DNA of 57,586 nucleotides from Shewanella sp. SR44-3 (GTDB lineage Bacteria > Pseudomonadota > Gammaproteobacteria > Enterobacterales > Shewanellaceae): assembly GCF_014163735.1 (NCBI RefSeq), contig NZ_JACJDV010000021.1, positions 1 to 57,586 on the forward strand. Direction: 5' to 3'. Numbering within the stretch: position 1 is the stretch's first letter; every line of letters starts with the position of its first letter. Shown piece by piece: positions 11,416 through 21,888 of the stretch. Made by a program: the position numbers and the translations under genes. A model generated the notes under the pieces. That model did no database searches. It saw nothing but the letters and a program-made list of their open reading frames with translations, and had not been told where the DNA came from.

Positions 11416-11856
11416 ATGGAACTTTGTAGCATATTACAGCAGGAATGCACCAGCTGTGCCACACCGGGCAGTAAGAAAAAGGTACTGGAACTCATCAGCG
11501 AGCTTGTTGCTGCCCAGTACCCTACCCTTTCTGCGCAAGCAGTATTCGAAAGTCTAGTGGCCAGAGAAAAAATGGGCAGTACAGGAATTGGCAATGGCAT
11601 TGCAATACCCCATGGCCGTTTAGACAATATCAGCCAGCCTATCGGTGTATTTATCAAATGCGATGACCCCATAGCATTCGATGCCATTGATAAACAGCCG
11701 GTGGATATCTTGTTTGCTTTATTAGTGCCAGAGGATCAATGCAAGCAGCATTTAAGCACCTTAGCAGCTATGGCAGAAAAGCTTTCAGACAAACAAATTT
11801 TAAAACAACTGCGCAAAGCGCAAAATGCAGCCGAACTTTACCAGGTGATAACCTAA
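11416..11856 (+). CDS. ptsN: Nitrogen PTS EIIA component
   Basis: PtsN is the phosphoacceptor of the nitrogen-related PTS (PtsP, Npr, PtsN), which signals nitrogen and potassium status and does not transport sugar. The 146-residue EIIA-fru/ntr domain keeps the phosphorylated histidine, His66, in GIAIPHGRL. The stop codon shares one base with the rapZ ATG (TAATG), so the two are translationally coupled. Confidence 0.95.
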   Translation: MELCSILQQECTSCATPGSKKKVLELISELVAAQYPTLSAQAVFESLVAREKMGSTGIGNGIAIPHGRLDNISQPIGVFIKCDDPIAFDAIDKQPVDILFALLVPEDQCKQHLSTLAAMAEKLSDKQILKQLRKAQNAAELYQVIT

Positions 11857-12710
11857 TGAAACTCGTGATCGTATCAGGGCGCTCAGGCTCAGGGAAATCC
11901 GTCGCTCTTAGGGTATTAGAAGACCTAGGTTATTATTGTGTCGACAATCTACCATTGGCATTAATTGGCAGCCTATTAGCACAACTAAAGAGCAGCAATG
12001 ACTTAGTGGCCATTAGTGTCGATGTGCGCAATATTGCTGAGCAAGGAAAGGTACTCGAACAGCAATTGGCCCTACTGCCTCCCGAAACAGAAATCACCAG
12101 TTTCTTCTTAAATTCAAGTGATAAGGTGTTGCTTAAACGCTACAGTGAAACCCGTAGGCTGCACCCACTATCCCGAAGCCAAACATCACTGCAAGATGCC
12201 ATTAAGCTCGAAGGCAGGCTACTCGAGCCTATCGCTAAAATGGTTGACCATCATATAGATACATCAATGCTTAATGTCTATGAGCTTAGCGATCAAGTCA
12301 GACAAATATTGCTCGGCAGTGTCGATAAAGAATTAGTGATCAATATTGAATCCTTCGGCTTTAAGCATGGTATGCCCACTGAAGCCGACTTTATGTTTGA
12401 TGTGCGCTTCTTACCTAATCCTCATTGGGAAGCCGAGCTGCGCCCACTAACAGGTCTCGATATCCCCGTACAAGAGTTTTTAGCCCGCCAGCCGCTGGTG
12501 CATAAATTAATTTGGCAGATTGAAAACCTATTTGAAACCTGGATGCCGCATCTTGAGCGCAATAATCGCAGTTACTTGACCATAGCTATAGGTTGCACTG
12601 GGGGCCAGCACAGATCCGTCTACATTGCCGATCAGCTCGCCAAACGCTTTGCCAATGGCAAACATGTGGTCAACGCGCGTCATCGTGAATTAGGCGACGT
12701 CAAAGCCTAA
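11856..12710 (+). CDS. rapZ: RNase adapter RapZ
   Basis: RapZ is an RNA-binding adapter that in enterobacteria delivers the sRNA GlmZ to RNase E and so controls GlmS and glucosamine-6-phosphate supply. The N-terminal half has a Walker A motif GRSGSGKS at residues 8-15, and the C-terminal half has the conserved [10 protein letters not shown] and VNARHREL regions. The ATG at 11856 gives 284 residues, matching the family; a longer frame starting at 11739 lies within ptsN and is rejected. Whether GlmZ/GlmY exist in this organism cannot be judged here. Confidence 0.95.
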   Translation: MKLVIVSGRSGSGKSVALRVLEDLGYYCVDNLPLALIGSLLAQLKSSNDLVAISVDVRNIAEQGKVLEQQLALLPPETEITSFFLNSSDKVLLKRYSETRRLHPLSRSQTSLQDAIKLEGRLLEPIAKMVDHHIDTSMLNVYELSDQVRQILLGSVDKELVINIESFGFKHGMPTEADFMFDVRFLPNPHWEAELRPLTGLDIPVQEFLARQPLVHKLIWQIENLFETWMPHLERNNRSYLTIAIGCTGGQHRSVYIADQLAKRFANGKHVVNARHRELGDVKA

Positions 12711-12731
12711 TGCCAGCAGGGAAATTACGCT

Positions 12732-13007
12732 ATGCCTAGACTCGAACGCAAGATAACCATAGTCAACAAGCTAGGTCTTCATGCCAGAGCGGCCACTAAG
12801 CTTGCTGTTTTAGCATCTGAATTTGAGGCTGAGATCAGTTTGTTTCAGGGTGATAAGCAAGCCAGCGCCGCCAGTGTGCTTGGGCTTTTAATGCTCGAAA
12901 GCGCCATGGGTAAGGAAATCACTATCGTCGCCCAAGGCAAAGATGCACAGGCGGCACTCGATGCCATCTGCAGTCTTATCAATTCAAAATTTGATGAAGC
13001 CAGCTAA
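12732..13007 (+). CDS. npr: Phosphocarrier protein NPr
   Basis: NPr is the HPr-like carrier of the nitrogen PTS and passes phosphate from PtsP to PtsN. The 91-residue protein has the active-site histidine at residue 17 in GLHARAATKL. The serine region around residue 46 reads SAASVLGLLML, as in NPr. It ends the rpoN cluster. Confidence 0.93.
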   Translation: MPRLERKITIVNKLGLHARAATKLAVLASEFEAEISLFQGDKQASAASVLGLLMLESAMGKEITIVAQGKDAQAALDAICSLINSKFDEAS

Positions 13008-13030
13008 ACCTCTCTTTTTCCCCTAGCTCT

Positions 13031-13039
13031 TGCTATAAT
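13031..13039 (+). promoter_or_regulatory. Extended -10 promoter element of uvrD
   Basis: TGCTATAAT combines a perfect -10 hexamer with the TGn extension, which can compensate for the poor -35 region seen here. It lies about 26 bp before the uvrD start codon. No LexA box (CTGT-N8-ACAG) is visible next to it, although E. coli uvrD is SOS-controlled. Confidence 0.5.
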
Positions 13040-13064
13040 ACTCCCTTGATTTTTGGGAGGGTTA

Positions 13065-15233
13065 ATGGACGTATCAAGATTACTAGACGGCTTAAATGAT
13101 AAACAGCGTGAAGCCGTAGGCGCACCACTATCGAACATGTTAGTGCTCGCTGGCGCAGGCAGTGGTAAAACCCGTGTATTAACCCATAGAATTGCTTGGT
13201 TAATGCAGGTTGAACAGCAAAGCCCCTACTCCATCTTAGCCGTGACCTTCACCAATAAAGCCGCTGCAGAAATGCGCGAGCGCGTTGAAAAAGTGGCAGG
13301 CTCTAACATGGGCCGCATGTGGATAGGCACCTTCCATGGCCTAGCCCACCGTCTACTGCGGACCCATTTCCAAGATGCTAACCTGCCCCAAAGCTTTCAA
13401 ATAATCGACTCTGACGATCAGCTTCGCTTACTTAAGCGCATTTTAAAAAGCCTAAACCTCGACGAAAAACAATATCCTCCTCGTCAAGCCCAAGGCTACA
13501 TCAATGGCAAGAAAGACCAAGGACTGCGCCCTAAGCATATCGATGCTGGCGGTTTCCCCATTGAGCAAAACCTGCTAAATATCTATAAAGTTTACCAAGA
13601 ATCTTGCGATCGCGCGGGCTTAGTAGACTTTGCTGAAATCCTCTTGCGTGCCCACGAGCTGTGGCTCAATAAACCCCATTTACTGGCACACTACCAAGAA
13701 CGCTTCAAACACATCTTAGTGGACGAATTCCAAGACACTAACGCCATCCAGTACGCGTGGATCCGTGTATTGGCCGGTAACAGTGCCAATGTGATGATAG
13801 TGGGTGATGACGATCAGTCCATCTACGGCTGGCGCGGGGCTCAGGTTGAAAATCTACACAAGTTCCTACAAGACTTTCCAGGTTCTAGCACCATACGCTT
13901 GGAACAAAATTACCGTTCTAGCGCCAATATTCTTAATGCATCCAACGAATTAATTGCCAATAACCCAGACAGGTTAGGCAAAAAACTCTGGACCGAAGAT
14001 AAAGACGGCGAACCCATTTCCATTTATTGTGCCTTTAATGAAATGGACGAGGCCCGTTATATCGTTAGCCGTATCCAAGACTGGCAAGAAAAAGGCGGCG
14101 CCTTAACTGATTGTGCTATTCTCTACCGTTCAAATGCCCAGTCTCGGGTATTGGAAGAAGCTTTCTTACACAAGGGCATGGCTTACCGTATTTATGGTGG
14201 TCTGCGCTTCTTCGAGCGCCAAGAAATCAAAGACGCCATGGGTTACATGCGTCTTATCAATAATCATAATGATGATGCAGCCTTTGAGCGTATCGTTAAC
14301 ACCCCCACCCGCGGGATTGGTGATCGCACCTTAGATATTATGCGCACCACCGCCAGACAACACCAGCTCACCCTATGGCAAGCGAGTTTACGTTTGTTGG
14401 AAGAGAAAGTCTTAGCGGGTCGTGCGGCCAATGCGGTGCGCGGCTTTATGGACTTAATCGTTGACCTTAAAGTCGACACAGAAGCAATGCAGCTGTTCAC
14501 TATGGTCGATACTGTAGTGAATACTTCTGGCCTTAGAAGCATGTATCAAGCCGAAAAAGGCGAGAAAGCCCAATCTAGGATCGAGAACTTAAACGAACTC
14601 GTGACGGCGGCGCGCAGCTTTGAAATGCCAGAAGAACTTGAAGACATGGGCGAGCTCAATGCCTTCTTGTCCCACGCGGCCTTAGAAGCCGGTGAAGGTC
14701 AAGCCGATGCGTTTACAGATGCAGTACAATTAATGACGCTTCATTCTGCCAAGGGACTCGAGTTCCCTATGGTATTTATGTCTGGCGTCGAAGAGGGGAT
14801 ATTCCCAAGTAAAATGGCGCTGGACGAGGGTGATAGACTCGATGAAGAGCGCCGTCTTTGTTATGTAGGTATGACTCGCGCTATGGAAAAGCTCACCATC
14901 AGCTACGCCGAATCAAGGCGTATCTATGGCCGTGAAGATTACGCCAGCCCATCACGCTTTATTGGTGAAATCCCCGCTAAATTTGTGGAGGAAATTCGCT
15001 TACGAGCTAAGGTATCAACCCCTACTATGAATGCAAAAATCGTTAAACCCAGGGCCACCATGGCCAATGATACTGGCTTTAAAATCGGCCAAATGGTCAC
15101 TCACTTTAAATTTGGCCCAGGCGCCATCACAAGCTTCGAGGGCATGGGTGACAAGGCCAGAGTCCAAGTGGACTTCAAAGAGTTTGGCAGTAAGTGGTTA
15201 CTAGTCTCACTGGCTAAACTTGAAGCCTGCTAA
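13065..15233 (+). CDS. uvrD: DNA helicase II
   Basis: UvrD is a 3'-5' superfamily 1A helicase acting in nucleotide excision repair and mismatch repair. The 722-residue protein begins [18 protein letters not shown], nearly the same as E. coli UvrD. It has Walker [10 protein letters not shown], motif [10 protein letters not shown], motif [15 protein letters not shown] and motif [13 protein letters not shown]. The C-terminal Tudor-like region that contacts RNA polymerase is present (about residues 665-720). The start at 13065 has a perfect GGGAGG ribosome-binding site; a TTG at 13053 inside it is not the start. Confidence 0.97.
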   Translation: MDVSRLLDGLNDKQREAVGAPLSNMLVLAGAGSGKTRVLTHRIAWLMQVEQQSPYSILAVTFTNKAAAEMRERVEKVAGSNMGRMWIGTFHGLAHRLLRTHFQDANLPQSFQIIDSDDQLRLLKRILKSLNLDEKQYPPRQAQGYINGKKDQGLRPKHIDAGGFPIEQNLLNIYKVYQESCDRAGLVDFAEILLRAHELWLNKPHLLAHYQERFKHILVDEFQDTNAIQYAWIRVLAGNSANVMIVGDDDQSIYGWRGAQVENLHKFLQDFPGSSTIRLEQNYRSSANILNASNELIANNPDRLGKKLWTEDKDGEPISIYCAFNEMDEARYIVSRIQDWQEKGGALTDCAILYRSNAQSRVLEEAFLHKGMAYRIYGGLRFFERQEIKDAMGYMRLINNHNDDAAFERIVNTPTRGIGDRTLDIMRTTARQHQLTLWQASLRLLEEKVLAGRAANAVRGFMDLIVDLKVDTEAMQLFTMVDTVVNTSGLRSMYQAEKGEKAQSRIENLNELVTAARSFEMPEELEDMGELNAFLSHAALEAGEGQADAFTDAVQLMTLHSAKGLEFPMVFMSGVEEGIFPSKMALDEGDRLDEERRLCYVGMTRAMEKLTISYAESRRIYGREDYASPSRFIGEIPAKFVEEIRLRAKVSTPTMNAKIVKPRATMANDTGFKIGQMVTHFKFGPGAITSFEGMGDKARVQVDFKEFGSKWLLVSLAKLEAC

Positions 15234-15328
15234 TCCGCAATCAAACATCAGTAATCTGTTTATTTGCAATAAAGTTACCGTTTTACGCTTACCCATTGGC
15301 AGCTATGAGCATGATTTCAAGGAGTGAT

Positions 15329-16219
15329 ATGACAGCACTGACTCAACAAGGCATAAAATATAAATTAACACTTTATGCCCAGTTGTCTCGCATCGACAGG
15401 CCCATTGGCACCTTATTGCTATTGTGGCCCTGCTTGATGGCGCTGCTCTTTGCCGCTAAAGGGATGCCCGACGTAAAAGTGTTGCTTATATTCATCTTAG
15501 GTGTGGTCATCATGCGTGCTTGCGGCTGTATCATTAATGATTATGCCGACCGTAACCTTGATGCCCATGTCGAGCGTACCAAACAAAGGCCATTGGCCTC
15601 TGGAGCCATTAGCAGCAAAGAAGCCTTGAGCCTATTTGCGCTATTAGGCTTACTTGCCTTTGGCTTAGTGCTATTGCTCAATCCACTGGTGGTAAAACTC
15701 TCAGTAGTTGGGATCATACTGACCATAATGTATCCGTTTATGAAACGGGTAACCAATATGCCGCAGATGTTTCTTGGCATAGTCTGGAGTTGGTCAATCC
15801 CTATGGCCTACGCCGCACAACTAGGTGAAGTCCCTATTGAAGCTTGGTGGTTATTTGCTGCCAATTGGTGCTGGACTGTGGCTTACGACACCATGTATGC
15901 CATGGTCGATAGGGACGACGACTTAAAAGTCGGGATTAAATCCACCGCGATTCTATTTGGCCGTTTCGACAGACAATGGATAGGGCTATTTCAACTTGCC
16001 GCCTTAGGGTGCTTTTTTATGGCAGGACTTAACGCCGAACGTGGCCTCATCTATGGTTTGGGTTTAATAGGGTTTATCGCCTTTAGCTGCTACCAGCAAA
16101 AGCTTATTTTCAGTCGTGACCGCCCCGCCTGCTTTAAAGCCTTCCTCAATAACAACTGGGTTGGAATGCTACTGTTTATCACGTTAGCCGCCGATTACCT
16201 GCTTTTTCAACCCCATTAA
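15329..16219 (+). CDS. ubiA: 4-hydroxybenzoate octaprenyltransferase
   Basis: UbiA attaches the polyprenyl tail to 4-hydroxybenzoate in ubiquinone synthesis at the inner membrane. Two aspartate-rich motifs characteristic of this prenyltransferase family are visible: [19 protein letters not shown] and the second around [13 protein letters not shown]. About eight hydrophobic helices follow. The ATG at 15329 has an AAGGAG ribosome-binding site and gives 296 residues; frames starting at 15296 are less likely. No ubiC is next to it. Its end overlaps the convergent pseudouridine synthase gene by four bases. Confidence 0.95.
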   Translation: MTALTQQGIKYKLTLYAQLSRIDRPIGTLLLLWPCLMALLFAAKGMPDVKVLLIFILGVVIMRACGCIINDYADRNLDAHVERTKQRPLASGAISSKEALSLFALLGLLAFGLVLLLNPLVVKLSVVGIILTIMYPFMKRVTNMPQMFLGIVWSWSIPMAYAAQLGEVPIEAWWLFAANWCWTVAYDTMYAMVDRDDDLKVGIKSTAILFGRFDRQWIGLFQLAALGCFFMAGLNAERGLIYGLGLIGFIAFSCYQQKLIFSRDRPACFKAFLNNNWVGMLLFITLAADYLLFQPH

Positions 16220-17139
16220 TCCAAGCTAAATCCTTGGCATTGAATGTCGCGGACAACGCCTGATATTGGATCTATAAATCTAAGCCGTTGTGCTAATAGT
16301 TTTAACGGCTTAGTAAAGTCCTCAGGGCCTTTGGGTTGTAATTCAGGATAAAAACTGTCGTTCACTAACGGCATACCTAAGCTTTGCATATGCACCCTAA
16401 GCTGATGAGTTTTACCCGTAATAGGGCTCAAAACAAACAGGCCCATATCCGCTTTTATGGCAATCAATTGAATTTCTGAATGGCTATTGGGCTCGCCCTC
16501 CACCAGCTGAGTTAAAAAACTGGGGCTTGCAGGTCCGAGGCGATTTTTCACCGTCCAGCTTATTGGCAGATTTAGGTTTCCTGCTTGATGGGCTGCGCTA
16601 AGCTCTGGCGTCAATTGAGCTAAGGCGTGATAATCTTTACGGATTTTCCCTTCAATAAACAAATTATGATACTGATGTCGAACCTCAGGGTTTGTCGTCA
16701 GCAAGACAATACCTGCAGTGTGTTTATCTAATCGATGCGCTGGCGCTATGGTATCAATACCCGTTTTAATCCTTAACCTATGAACTAGGCACTCGTTAAC
16801 ATAGTTGCCACTTGGGGTCACGGGTAAGAAATGCGGTTTATAGGCAATAATGGCGTTATCATCTTGATGCAAGATGACCTCTTCAAATGGCACTTTGGTT
16901 TCCACCGCCACCTCGCGATAATAATATGCTCGCGCTAATGGACGGTAAGGCGTGTGCTCATCAATAAGCTCGCCATTTTTCCAATGCACTTTACCTTTCC
17001 TCAAGCGCTGCATCCAAACCTCTGGGGTGATTTGTGAAAAATGCTGCAATAGAAATTCAGCCACTGTCACAGGGAGCGGATCAGTTTTTGGGAGTACCAC
17101 ATAAGAGGGCTGGGCGGCGCGAGCGGTATTGATTGTCAT
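16216..17139 (-). CDS. RluA-family pseudouridine synthase
   Basis: This enzyme should isomerise uridine to pseudouridine in rRNA or tRNA. The catalytic motif [14 protein letters not shown], with its aspartate nucleophile, and the C-terminal [16 protein letters not shown] are present. The N-terminal part (about residues 20-90) resembles an S4-like RNA-binding region. The ATG at 17139 gives 307 residues; a TTG at 17208 would add 23 residues without a visible ribosome-binding site. I cannot assign it to a specific site or to a named Rlu protein. Confidence 0.88.
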   Translation of the reverse strand: MTINTARAAQPSYVVLPKTDPLPVTVAEFLLQHFSQITPEVWMQRLRKGKVHWKNGELIDEHTPYRPLARAYYYREVAVETKVPFEEVILHQDDNAIIAYKPHFLPVTPSGNYVNECLVHRLRIKTGIDTIAPAHRLDKHTAGIVLLTTNPEVRHQYHNLFIEGKIRKDYHALAQLTPELSAAHQAGNLNLPISWTVKNRLGPASPSFLTQLVEGEPNSHSEIQLIAIKADMGLFVLSPITGKTHQLRVHMQSLGMPLVNDSFYPELQPKGPEDFTKPLKLLAQRLRFIDPISGVVRDIQCQGFSLD

Positions 17140-17324
17140 AGAAAGAGTTGGCGTTTTAAAACGGCTAAAATAGGCCGCTATAATACCAAGCTGATAATTT
17201 TGACTCAAGCCGTAAGGGCGCAGACCACAGACGCTTATTTCTGAGTTTTGAATTGAAAAGCTCAGACACTCTGACTTTTCGGATCATTAATGTGATGAGT
17301 ATTCAGTCCAATACTGAGTAAACG

Positions 17325-17903
17325 TTAAGTCTGAACGTGAGATTTAAGCAGTTGCAGCACAAAGTCCATGGTCTTATGGCAATTTGGCTGCTCAACTAAC
17401 ACTAACTTGTCTTTATTGTACATAGGCAAAACTTCTAACCAACGTTGGCTCACCCAAGTAGCATCTTCTAAGTGAGTCTGGGTGTATAAGCCCAATAAGT
17501 CGGGATTTACCTCATAAAACTGCTCAAGGGCGGCGCTGATAATCTCGAATTCACCCGCTATGGGCTCATTACGCCAATTTGCACAAGGTAGCGTTCTGGC
17601 GATCCATACTTGATCGCGCTGCTGAGCCGCTGACAATATCTTCACCCTCTGGCGACCTTCAAGCACTATACTCAAGGAGTTATCTTCAAGCTGATTAAAA
17701 TCAATAATATCGCACTGGGTGGCAGTAACATAGCAAGGTAAAGGGCTGTGTGCTTTAGCCGCTGCAAAGGCTAAAGAATATTGCCCCCTGAGCACATTGG
17801 CTATCATGGTGAGCTGACTTGGAGAAACAATACGCACTTCAATACGGCCATCGGGCAGCAAGACAGCGTCTTGAACCAGTAGTGCCATTTCTGTAGTTTG
17901 CAT
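17325..17903 (-). CDS. Lon N-terminal (substrate-binding) domain protein
   Basis: The 192-residue product consists of the LON substrate-binding domain only, without the AAA+ or protease parts of Lon. The N-terminal strand MALLVQDAVLLPDGRIEVRI is shortened compared with many homologues. A strong AGGAGG ribosome-binding site precedes the ATG at 17903. Stand-alone Lon-N proteins are widespread in gammaproteobacteria, with no agreed function. It stands apart from its neighbours, with more than 100 bp on each side. Confidence 0.82.
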   Translation of the reverse strand: MQTTEMALLVQDAVLLPDGRIEVRIVSPSQLTMIANVLRGQYSLAFAAAKAHSPLPCYVTATQCDIIDFNQLEDNSLSIVLEGRQRVKILSAAQQRDQVWIARTLPCANWRNEPIAGEFEIISAALEQFYEVNPDLLGLYTQTHLEDATWVSQRWLEVLPMYNKDKLVLVEQPNCHKTMDFVLQLLKSHVQT

Positions 17904-18063
17904 AACAACCTCCTAATTACAGGTGGTATTCTCCGTACTCATCGTCATATCAGTGTAGCAGTTAGGTTTTTATCGAACCTAAAACCTATACAATATAATG
18001 CTTAATTACTATACAAACTAGACAGTGGCAAAACAGTATTTATTACAGGCGCAATTACAGTTT

Positions 18064-19113
18064 TTACAGTCGCTCTAATTTCTGCATGATATTGCCACTG
18101 GCAAGCAGCTTGGCAAATTCATCGGCCAGAGACTCACTCCACTTCACCGATTCACGCCAATATGCCATTCTGCTGGCACTGCTTAAGGCGCTAAAATCTT
18201 CTCTATCTGGGATTTTTCCATAGGGCAAGTTCGCAATATGCTCCCTCGATGGCGCTAAAATCAACGCATTATGGTAATTGTTTTTCGCCCTACGCCAGCT
18301 TAAGGACTTATCAAACCAACCTGGGCTCATGTGAGGATAAAAGTGCGGATACAGTGTCAGCCCCTTTGGCAAAGGTAAGTCAAAGTGATAATCGGTTAAA
18401 CCACCATCATAATAATGCCCCGCTGCCAGTCCTGAAATATGTTTAACTGGCGCAAGTAACAAAGGAATTGAGCCACTGGCCAACAAGGTTTGGCTGAGAT
18501 TATGCTTATTAAGCAGGGCTTGCTTTGTGGGCAAATCCTCAAGCGCAGTAAAAGGAGAGTCGCTGTCTTGATGGCTCACTACCACTCGCTCAAAATGCCA
18601 ACCTAAGCTGCGGCGGCTAATGATATTCGTCATGGCAGTGGTAGCAAGGCCTGCCGCTAAACCTAATCTGTGATTGCTGCGATTAAGGTGTTTGGCGCGG
18701 CACACCACAAAATGCGAGCGAATAATGCTGTTATCGACAATATCTTGCCCACCTTGTGGCCCTAAAATCTGCTGAATGATCGCTTCAACTTGCTCACTGA
18801 CAACCCTAGGGGATGGCTTACTTTCATAACGCTGGCCGATATAAAACTTCTCTAATCTTTGGTACGCCGCTAAGGGGTCTTGCTGGGCCAGACACGCCAG
18901 CCGCCAGGCTCCTGATGAAGCGCCTAAGGTATATAAAGGCTGTTTTCTATTCTTAAAAAACTCGCTAAATAGATACTTATCAAGTCCTGCAATACCTAGC
19001 CATTTCGGGCCACCAGATGCGGCAAGCAGTTGATTAAAAAGGTCTGGAGTCAAGCCATGTTCACTTATCGCCTTAAAGGCTGTGGGACCTGCTATAAATC
19101 TGAGTGCTGACAA
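18064..19113 (-). CDS. Patatin-like phospholipase
   Basis: The protein has the patatin layout: a glycine-rich oxyanion motif SGGPKWLG near residue 30, the nucleophile serine in LGASSGAWR (GxSxG), and the dyad aspartate in YDGGLTDY. It is therefore a likely serine acyl hydrolase acting on lipids. I place the start at the TTG at 19113, because AAGGA stands seven bases before it and the translated N-terminus (SALRFIAGPTAFKAI) begins the domain directly. The frame is open to 19200, but that stretch is hydrophobic and not family-like. Length is 349 residues. No signal peptide is evident. Confidence 0.82.
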   Translation of the reverse strand: MSALRFIAGPTAFKAISEHGLTPDLFNQLLAASGGPKWLGIAGLDKYLFSEFFKNRKQPLYTLGASSGAWRLACLAQQDPLAAYQRLEKFYIGQRYESKPSPRVVSEQVEAIIQQILGPQGGQDIVDNSIIRSHFVVCRAKHLNRSNHRLGLAAGLATTAMTNIISRRSLGWHFERVVVSHQDSDSPFTALEDLPTKQALLNKHNLSQTLLASGSIPLLLAPVKHISGLAAGHYYDGGLTDYHFDLPLPKGLTLYPHFYPHMSPGWFDKSLSWRRAKNNYHNALILAPSREHIANLPYGKIPDREDFSALSSASRMAYWRESVKWSESLADEFAKLLASGNIMQKLERL

Positions 19114-19186
19114 GAAGTTTTCCTTAACATCAAGATATAACGAGTAAATATAGTATGTAATCAGTGCACTACTGTGCCACCAAGAT

Positions 19187-19206
19187 TGCCAGATACACAT
19201 CTGGCA
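19187..19206. repeat. Small palindrome upstream of the patatin gene
   Basis: TGCCAGAT-ACAC-ATCTGGCA is a perfect 8-bp inverted repeat with a 4-base centre, lying about 75 bp before the patatin start and about 200 bp before the TonB receptor. It could be an operator or a leader hairpin. No poly-T follows it on either strand. Confidence 0.5.
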
Positions 19207-19293
19207 CCTACACTTTCAAGCAGCCAAGTTATCGGCAGGCCTGATAACAACTGAAGCCATCGAGTGAATTTAAACAAACCTGTCAGTGTTTTT

Positions 19294-19322
19294 AGTTCAT
19301 TGTGAACTGAGTTAGCACTAAC
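19294..19322. promoter_or_regulatory. Paired palindromes upstream of a TonB receptor gene
   Basis: AGTTCA-TTG-TGAACT (19294-19308) is followed by GTTAG-CA-CTAAC (19311-19322), and a possible -35 TTGACT starts directly afterwards. Such placement about 80-110 bp before the receptor start suggests a regulator-binding region. It does not resemble a Fur box. The cognate regulator is unknown. Confidence 0.4.
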
Positions 19323-19402
19323 TTGACTAATAGCCCTGATTTTAATGCTGTTAATATCCTCATTAATTTAGGATTAACCAATTGAAATGTAAGAGAGGTC
19401 TT

Positions 19403-21772
19403 ATGCGTTTAGCATTGATAGCCGCAGCAGTCGCATCCCAGTTTATGTTACCAGCAGCACAAGCTGAAGAAGTCCCCAGAGTAGAGAAAATTCAAGTCAT
19501 TGGCTCTCGCATGGCGCTACGTACAGAAACCGACAGCGTGGTCCCTGTTGATATCATCACAGCTGAGCAATTACAGGCAACTGGCATGTCCGAAACGGCC
19601 CGTGCACTGCAATTTGCAGCACCAAGCTACAGTTTTCCATTTTCATCGGTAACCGATGGCTCAGATGCCGTGCGTCCAGCAAGCTTACGCGGCCTGTCAC
19701 CTGATCACACCTTAGTGCTGGTTAATGGCAAGCGTCGTCATGGCTCAGCATTAGTGCATCTTGGCGGTACGTTTGGCAAAGGTTCATCTAACGTCGATTT
19801 GAATGCTATCCCGATGACGGCGATAAAACGCATTGAAATTCTTCGCGATGGCGCATCGGCGCAGTATGGCTCTGATGCCATAGCTGGGGTCATTAACGTG
19901 GTACTTAAGGACTACGATGAAGGCGGCACTGTCTCTGCTCAAGCAGGGCAAACCTATGAAGGCGATGGTGAGCAATGGCGCCTTGGGCTAAATCATGGGA
20001 TCAACTTTTTAGAAACAGGTTTTATTAACTTGTCGTTAGAAGCACACCATAAAGACAGCACTAACCGCGCGGGCCTTGATCCACGTCAGCAATACCCTGA
20101 ACTACCCAATGGCGCTGAAGACCCAAGAGAGCTCACATTTAATCGTAAAAATCATCACGTTGGTGATGCCGAATACGACAACCTAGGCTTATTTATTAAT
20201 TCAGGCTTTGATTTTGAAAACGAAAGCCAGTTGTATGCCTTTGGCGGCATAAGCCAACGAGAAACGAAATCTGGGGCATTTTACCGCCGTGCTTTAGATT
20301 CTCGTAATCTAGTAGAAATTTACCCAGACGGCTTTTTGCCGCAGATAAATCCAGACATCACAGATAGCTCTTTAGTCGTGGGTTATAAATTTAACTTAGG
20401 CGAATGGAGCTTAGACTCCTCTGTTGGCCATGGCAGCAACGAATTTGAATACCGAGTGGTCAACACCTTAAATGCCAGTATCGGCCCAAGTAGCCAAACA
20501 GAATTTAATGCGGGAACTTTATCCACCAGCGAAACCAACCTTAACTTGGATGCCTCTCGCTATTTTAATTTTACCAATGATTCAGAAATCCTATTAGCTA
20601 CAGGGGTTGCCTGGCGTGAGAACGGTTATCAAATCGAAGCCGGTGAAGCCAATTCTTATTTTGGTAGCGGTAGCCAAGGCTTTGGCGGCTTTACGCCAGA
20701 ATCACAAGTCAACGAAGACAGATCAAACCTTGGGCTTTATGCTGAAGTTGAAAACCAACTCACGGAAGATTTTTTCTGGTCGGCCGCGGCGCGCTATGAA
20801 GATTACTCAGATTTTGGCAGTAACAACAGCTGGAAACTTGCCGCCCGCTATGATCTAGATGATAACTGGGGCCTGCGCGCCTCAACCAATACGGGCTTTA
20901 GGGCGCCAAGCGTACAACAATTGTATTTCACCAACATCTCTACCTTGTTTAATCCAGACCCTAACACTGGCCAATTAGTCCCGACTGAGTCCGGCACTTT
21001 TAACAACTTCTCGCCTATCACTCAAGCGCTTGAAGTGGGTAAATTACAGCCTGAAATCTCACAATCTTACAGTATGGGTCTGGTCTATAACGATCACGAT
21101 GGCTTAGCCGTCACCATTGATGCCTACCAAATCTCCATTGAAGACAGAATTGTGCTCTCAAGCTCATTAACCCCGAGCGACTCGCCAGTGGTTGCCGCTC
21201 TCTTAGCGCAAACCAATGCTGAAGCAGCGCGCTTTTTCATTAATGCTGTGGATAGCCGCACCCGTGGTGTTGACTTGGTTGTGACTCAAGAGTTTGATAT
21301 TGGCAATTATGGCGATTTAAAAGCAAGCCTAGCTTATGCCTATAACGACACTGAAATCGAAAGCATTCATCTACCGAATCTACTTAATGGCCTAGAAGAA
21401 GAGCTGTTTGATAATATAGAACAGACTCGCATGACTCAGGCGAACCCAAATCACACCGGCAACATAGGCTTAACTCACAGCCTTGGGGATTTCACAAGTA
21501 CAGTGCGCTTAAGCTACTTTGGCGAATATACTGTGGGTTACTCCAAAGAAAATGTCACCTACGATGATAAATGGGTGATGGACATGTCGGTAAACTATGC
21601 GGCCACAGATAATTTAAGCTTAACCGCTGGGGTGCAGAACTTATTCGACACTTACCCTGAAAAACGCCCAGATGATAATAACTTCAATGGTATTTTCGTC
21701 TACCCGCTGACCAATACGCCCTTTGGTTTTAATGGTGGCTACTATTACCTAGAAGCTAAATATACCTACTAA
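19403..21772 (+). CDS. TonB-dependent outer-membrane receptor, substrate unknown
   Basis: The 789-residue product begins with a signal peptide (MRLALIAAAVASQ..., likely cleavage after AQA near residue 21). A plug domain follows (about residues 35-165) with the family segments IDILRDGAS-like (IEILRDGASAQYG) and GVINVVLK, and then a long beta-barrel whose last residues YYLEAKYTY suit barrel insertion. IQVIGSRM near residue 30 may serve as the TonB box region. The ATG at 19403 has AGAGAGG upstream and replaces a TTG at 19382. The gene stands alone before a terminator. Iron complexes, carbohydrates or peptides remain possible substrates. Confidence 0.9.
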   Translation: MRLALIAAAVASQFMLPAAQAEEVPRVEKIQVIGSRMALRTETDSVVPVDIITAEQLQATGMSETARALQFAAPSYSFPFSSVTDGSDAVRPASLRGLSPDHTLVLVNGKRRHGSALVHLGGTFGKGSSNVDLNAIPMTAIKRIEILRDGASAQYGSDAIAGVINVVLKDYDEGGTVSAQAGQTYEGDGEQWRLGLNHGINFLETGFINLSLEAHHKDSTNRAGLDPRQQYPELPNGAEDPRELTFNRKNHHVGDAEYDNLGLFINSGFDFENESQLYAFGGISQRETKSGAFYRRALDSRNLVEIYPDGFLPQINPDITDSSLVVGYKFNLGEWSLDSSVGHGSNEFEYRVVNTLNASIGPSSQTEFNAGTLSTSETNLNLDASRYFNFTNDSEILLATGVAWRENGYQIEAGEANSYFGSGSQGFGGFTPESQVNEDRSNLGLYAEVENQLTEDFFWSAAARYEDYSDFGSNNSWKLAARYDLDDNWGLRASTNTGFRAPSVQQLYFTNISTLFNPDPNTGQLVPTESGTFNNFSPITQALEVGKLQPEISQSYSMGLVYNDHDGLAVTIDAYQISIEDRIVLSSSLTPSDSPVVAALLAQTNAEAARFFINAVDSRTRGVDLVVTQEFDIGNYGDLKASLAYAYNDTEIESIHLPNLLNGLEEELFDNIEQTRMTQANPNHTGNIGLTHSLGDFTSTVRLSYFGEYTVGYSKENVTYDDKWVMDMSVNYAATDNLSLTAGVQNLFDTYPEKRPDDNNFNGIFVYPLTNTPFGFNGGYYYLEAKYTY

Positions 21773-21813
21773 ATTGCGCTAACCTAAGCGCTAAGCACAA
21801 CGAGTATTTCCCC

Positions 21814-21846
21814 AAAACAGGCCATCATCGATGGCCTGTTTTTTTC
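21814..21846 (+). terminator. Rho-independent terminator after the first TonB receptor
   Basis: A perfect 12-bp stem (21814-21825 with 21831-21842, core ACAGGCCAT) and a 5-base loop are followed by a run of T. It lies 42 bp downstream of the receptor stop codon. Confidence 0.9.
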
Positions 21847-21888
21847 GTTCAGGTTATGATCTGCACAAACCATCAGCACGAGCCTCCC

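Noticed and set aside
13000..13065. SOS (LexA) box upstream of uvrD
   Set aside because: Looked for because E. coli uvrD is SOS-regulated; no CTGT-N8-ACAG-like site is present in the spacer.
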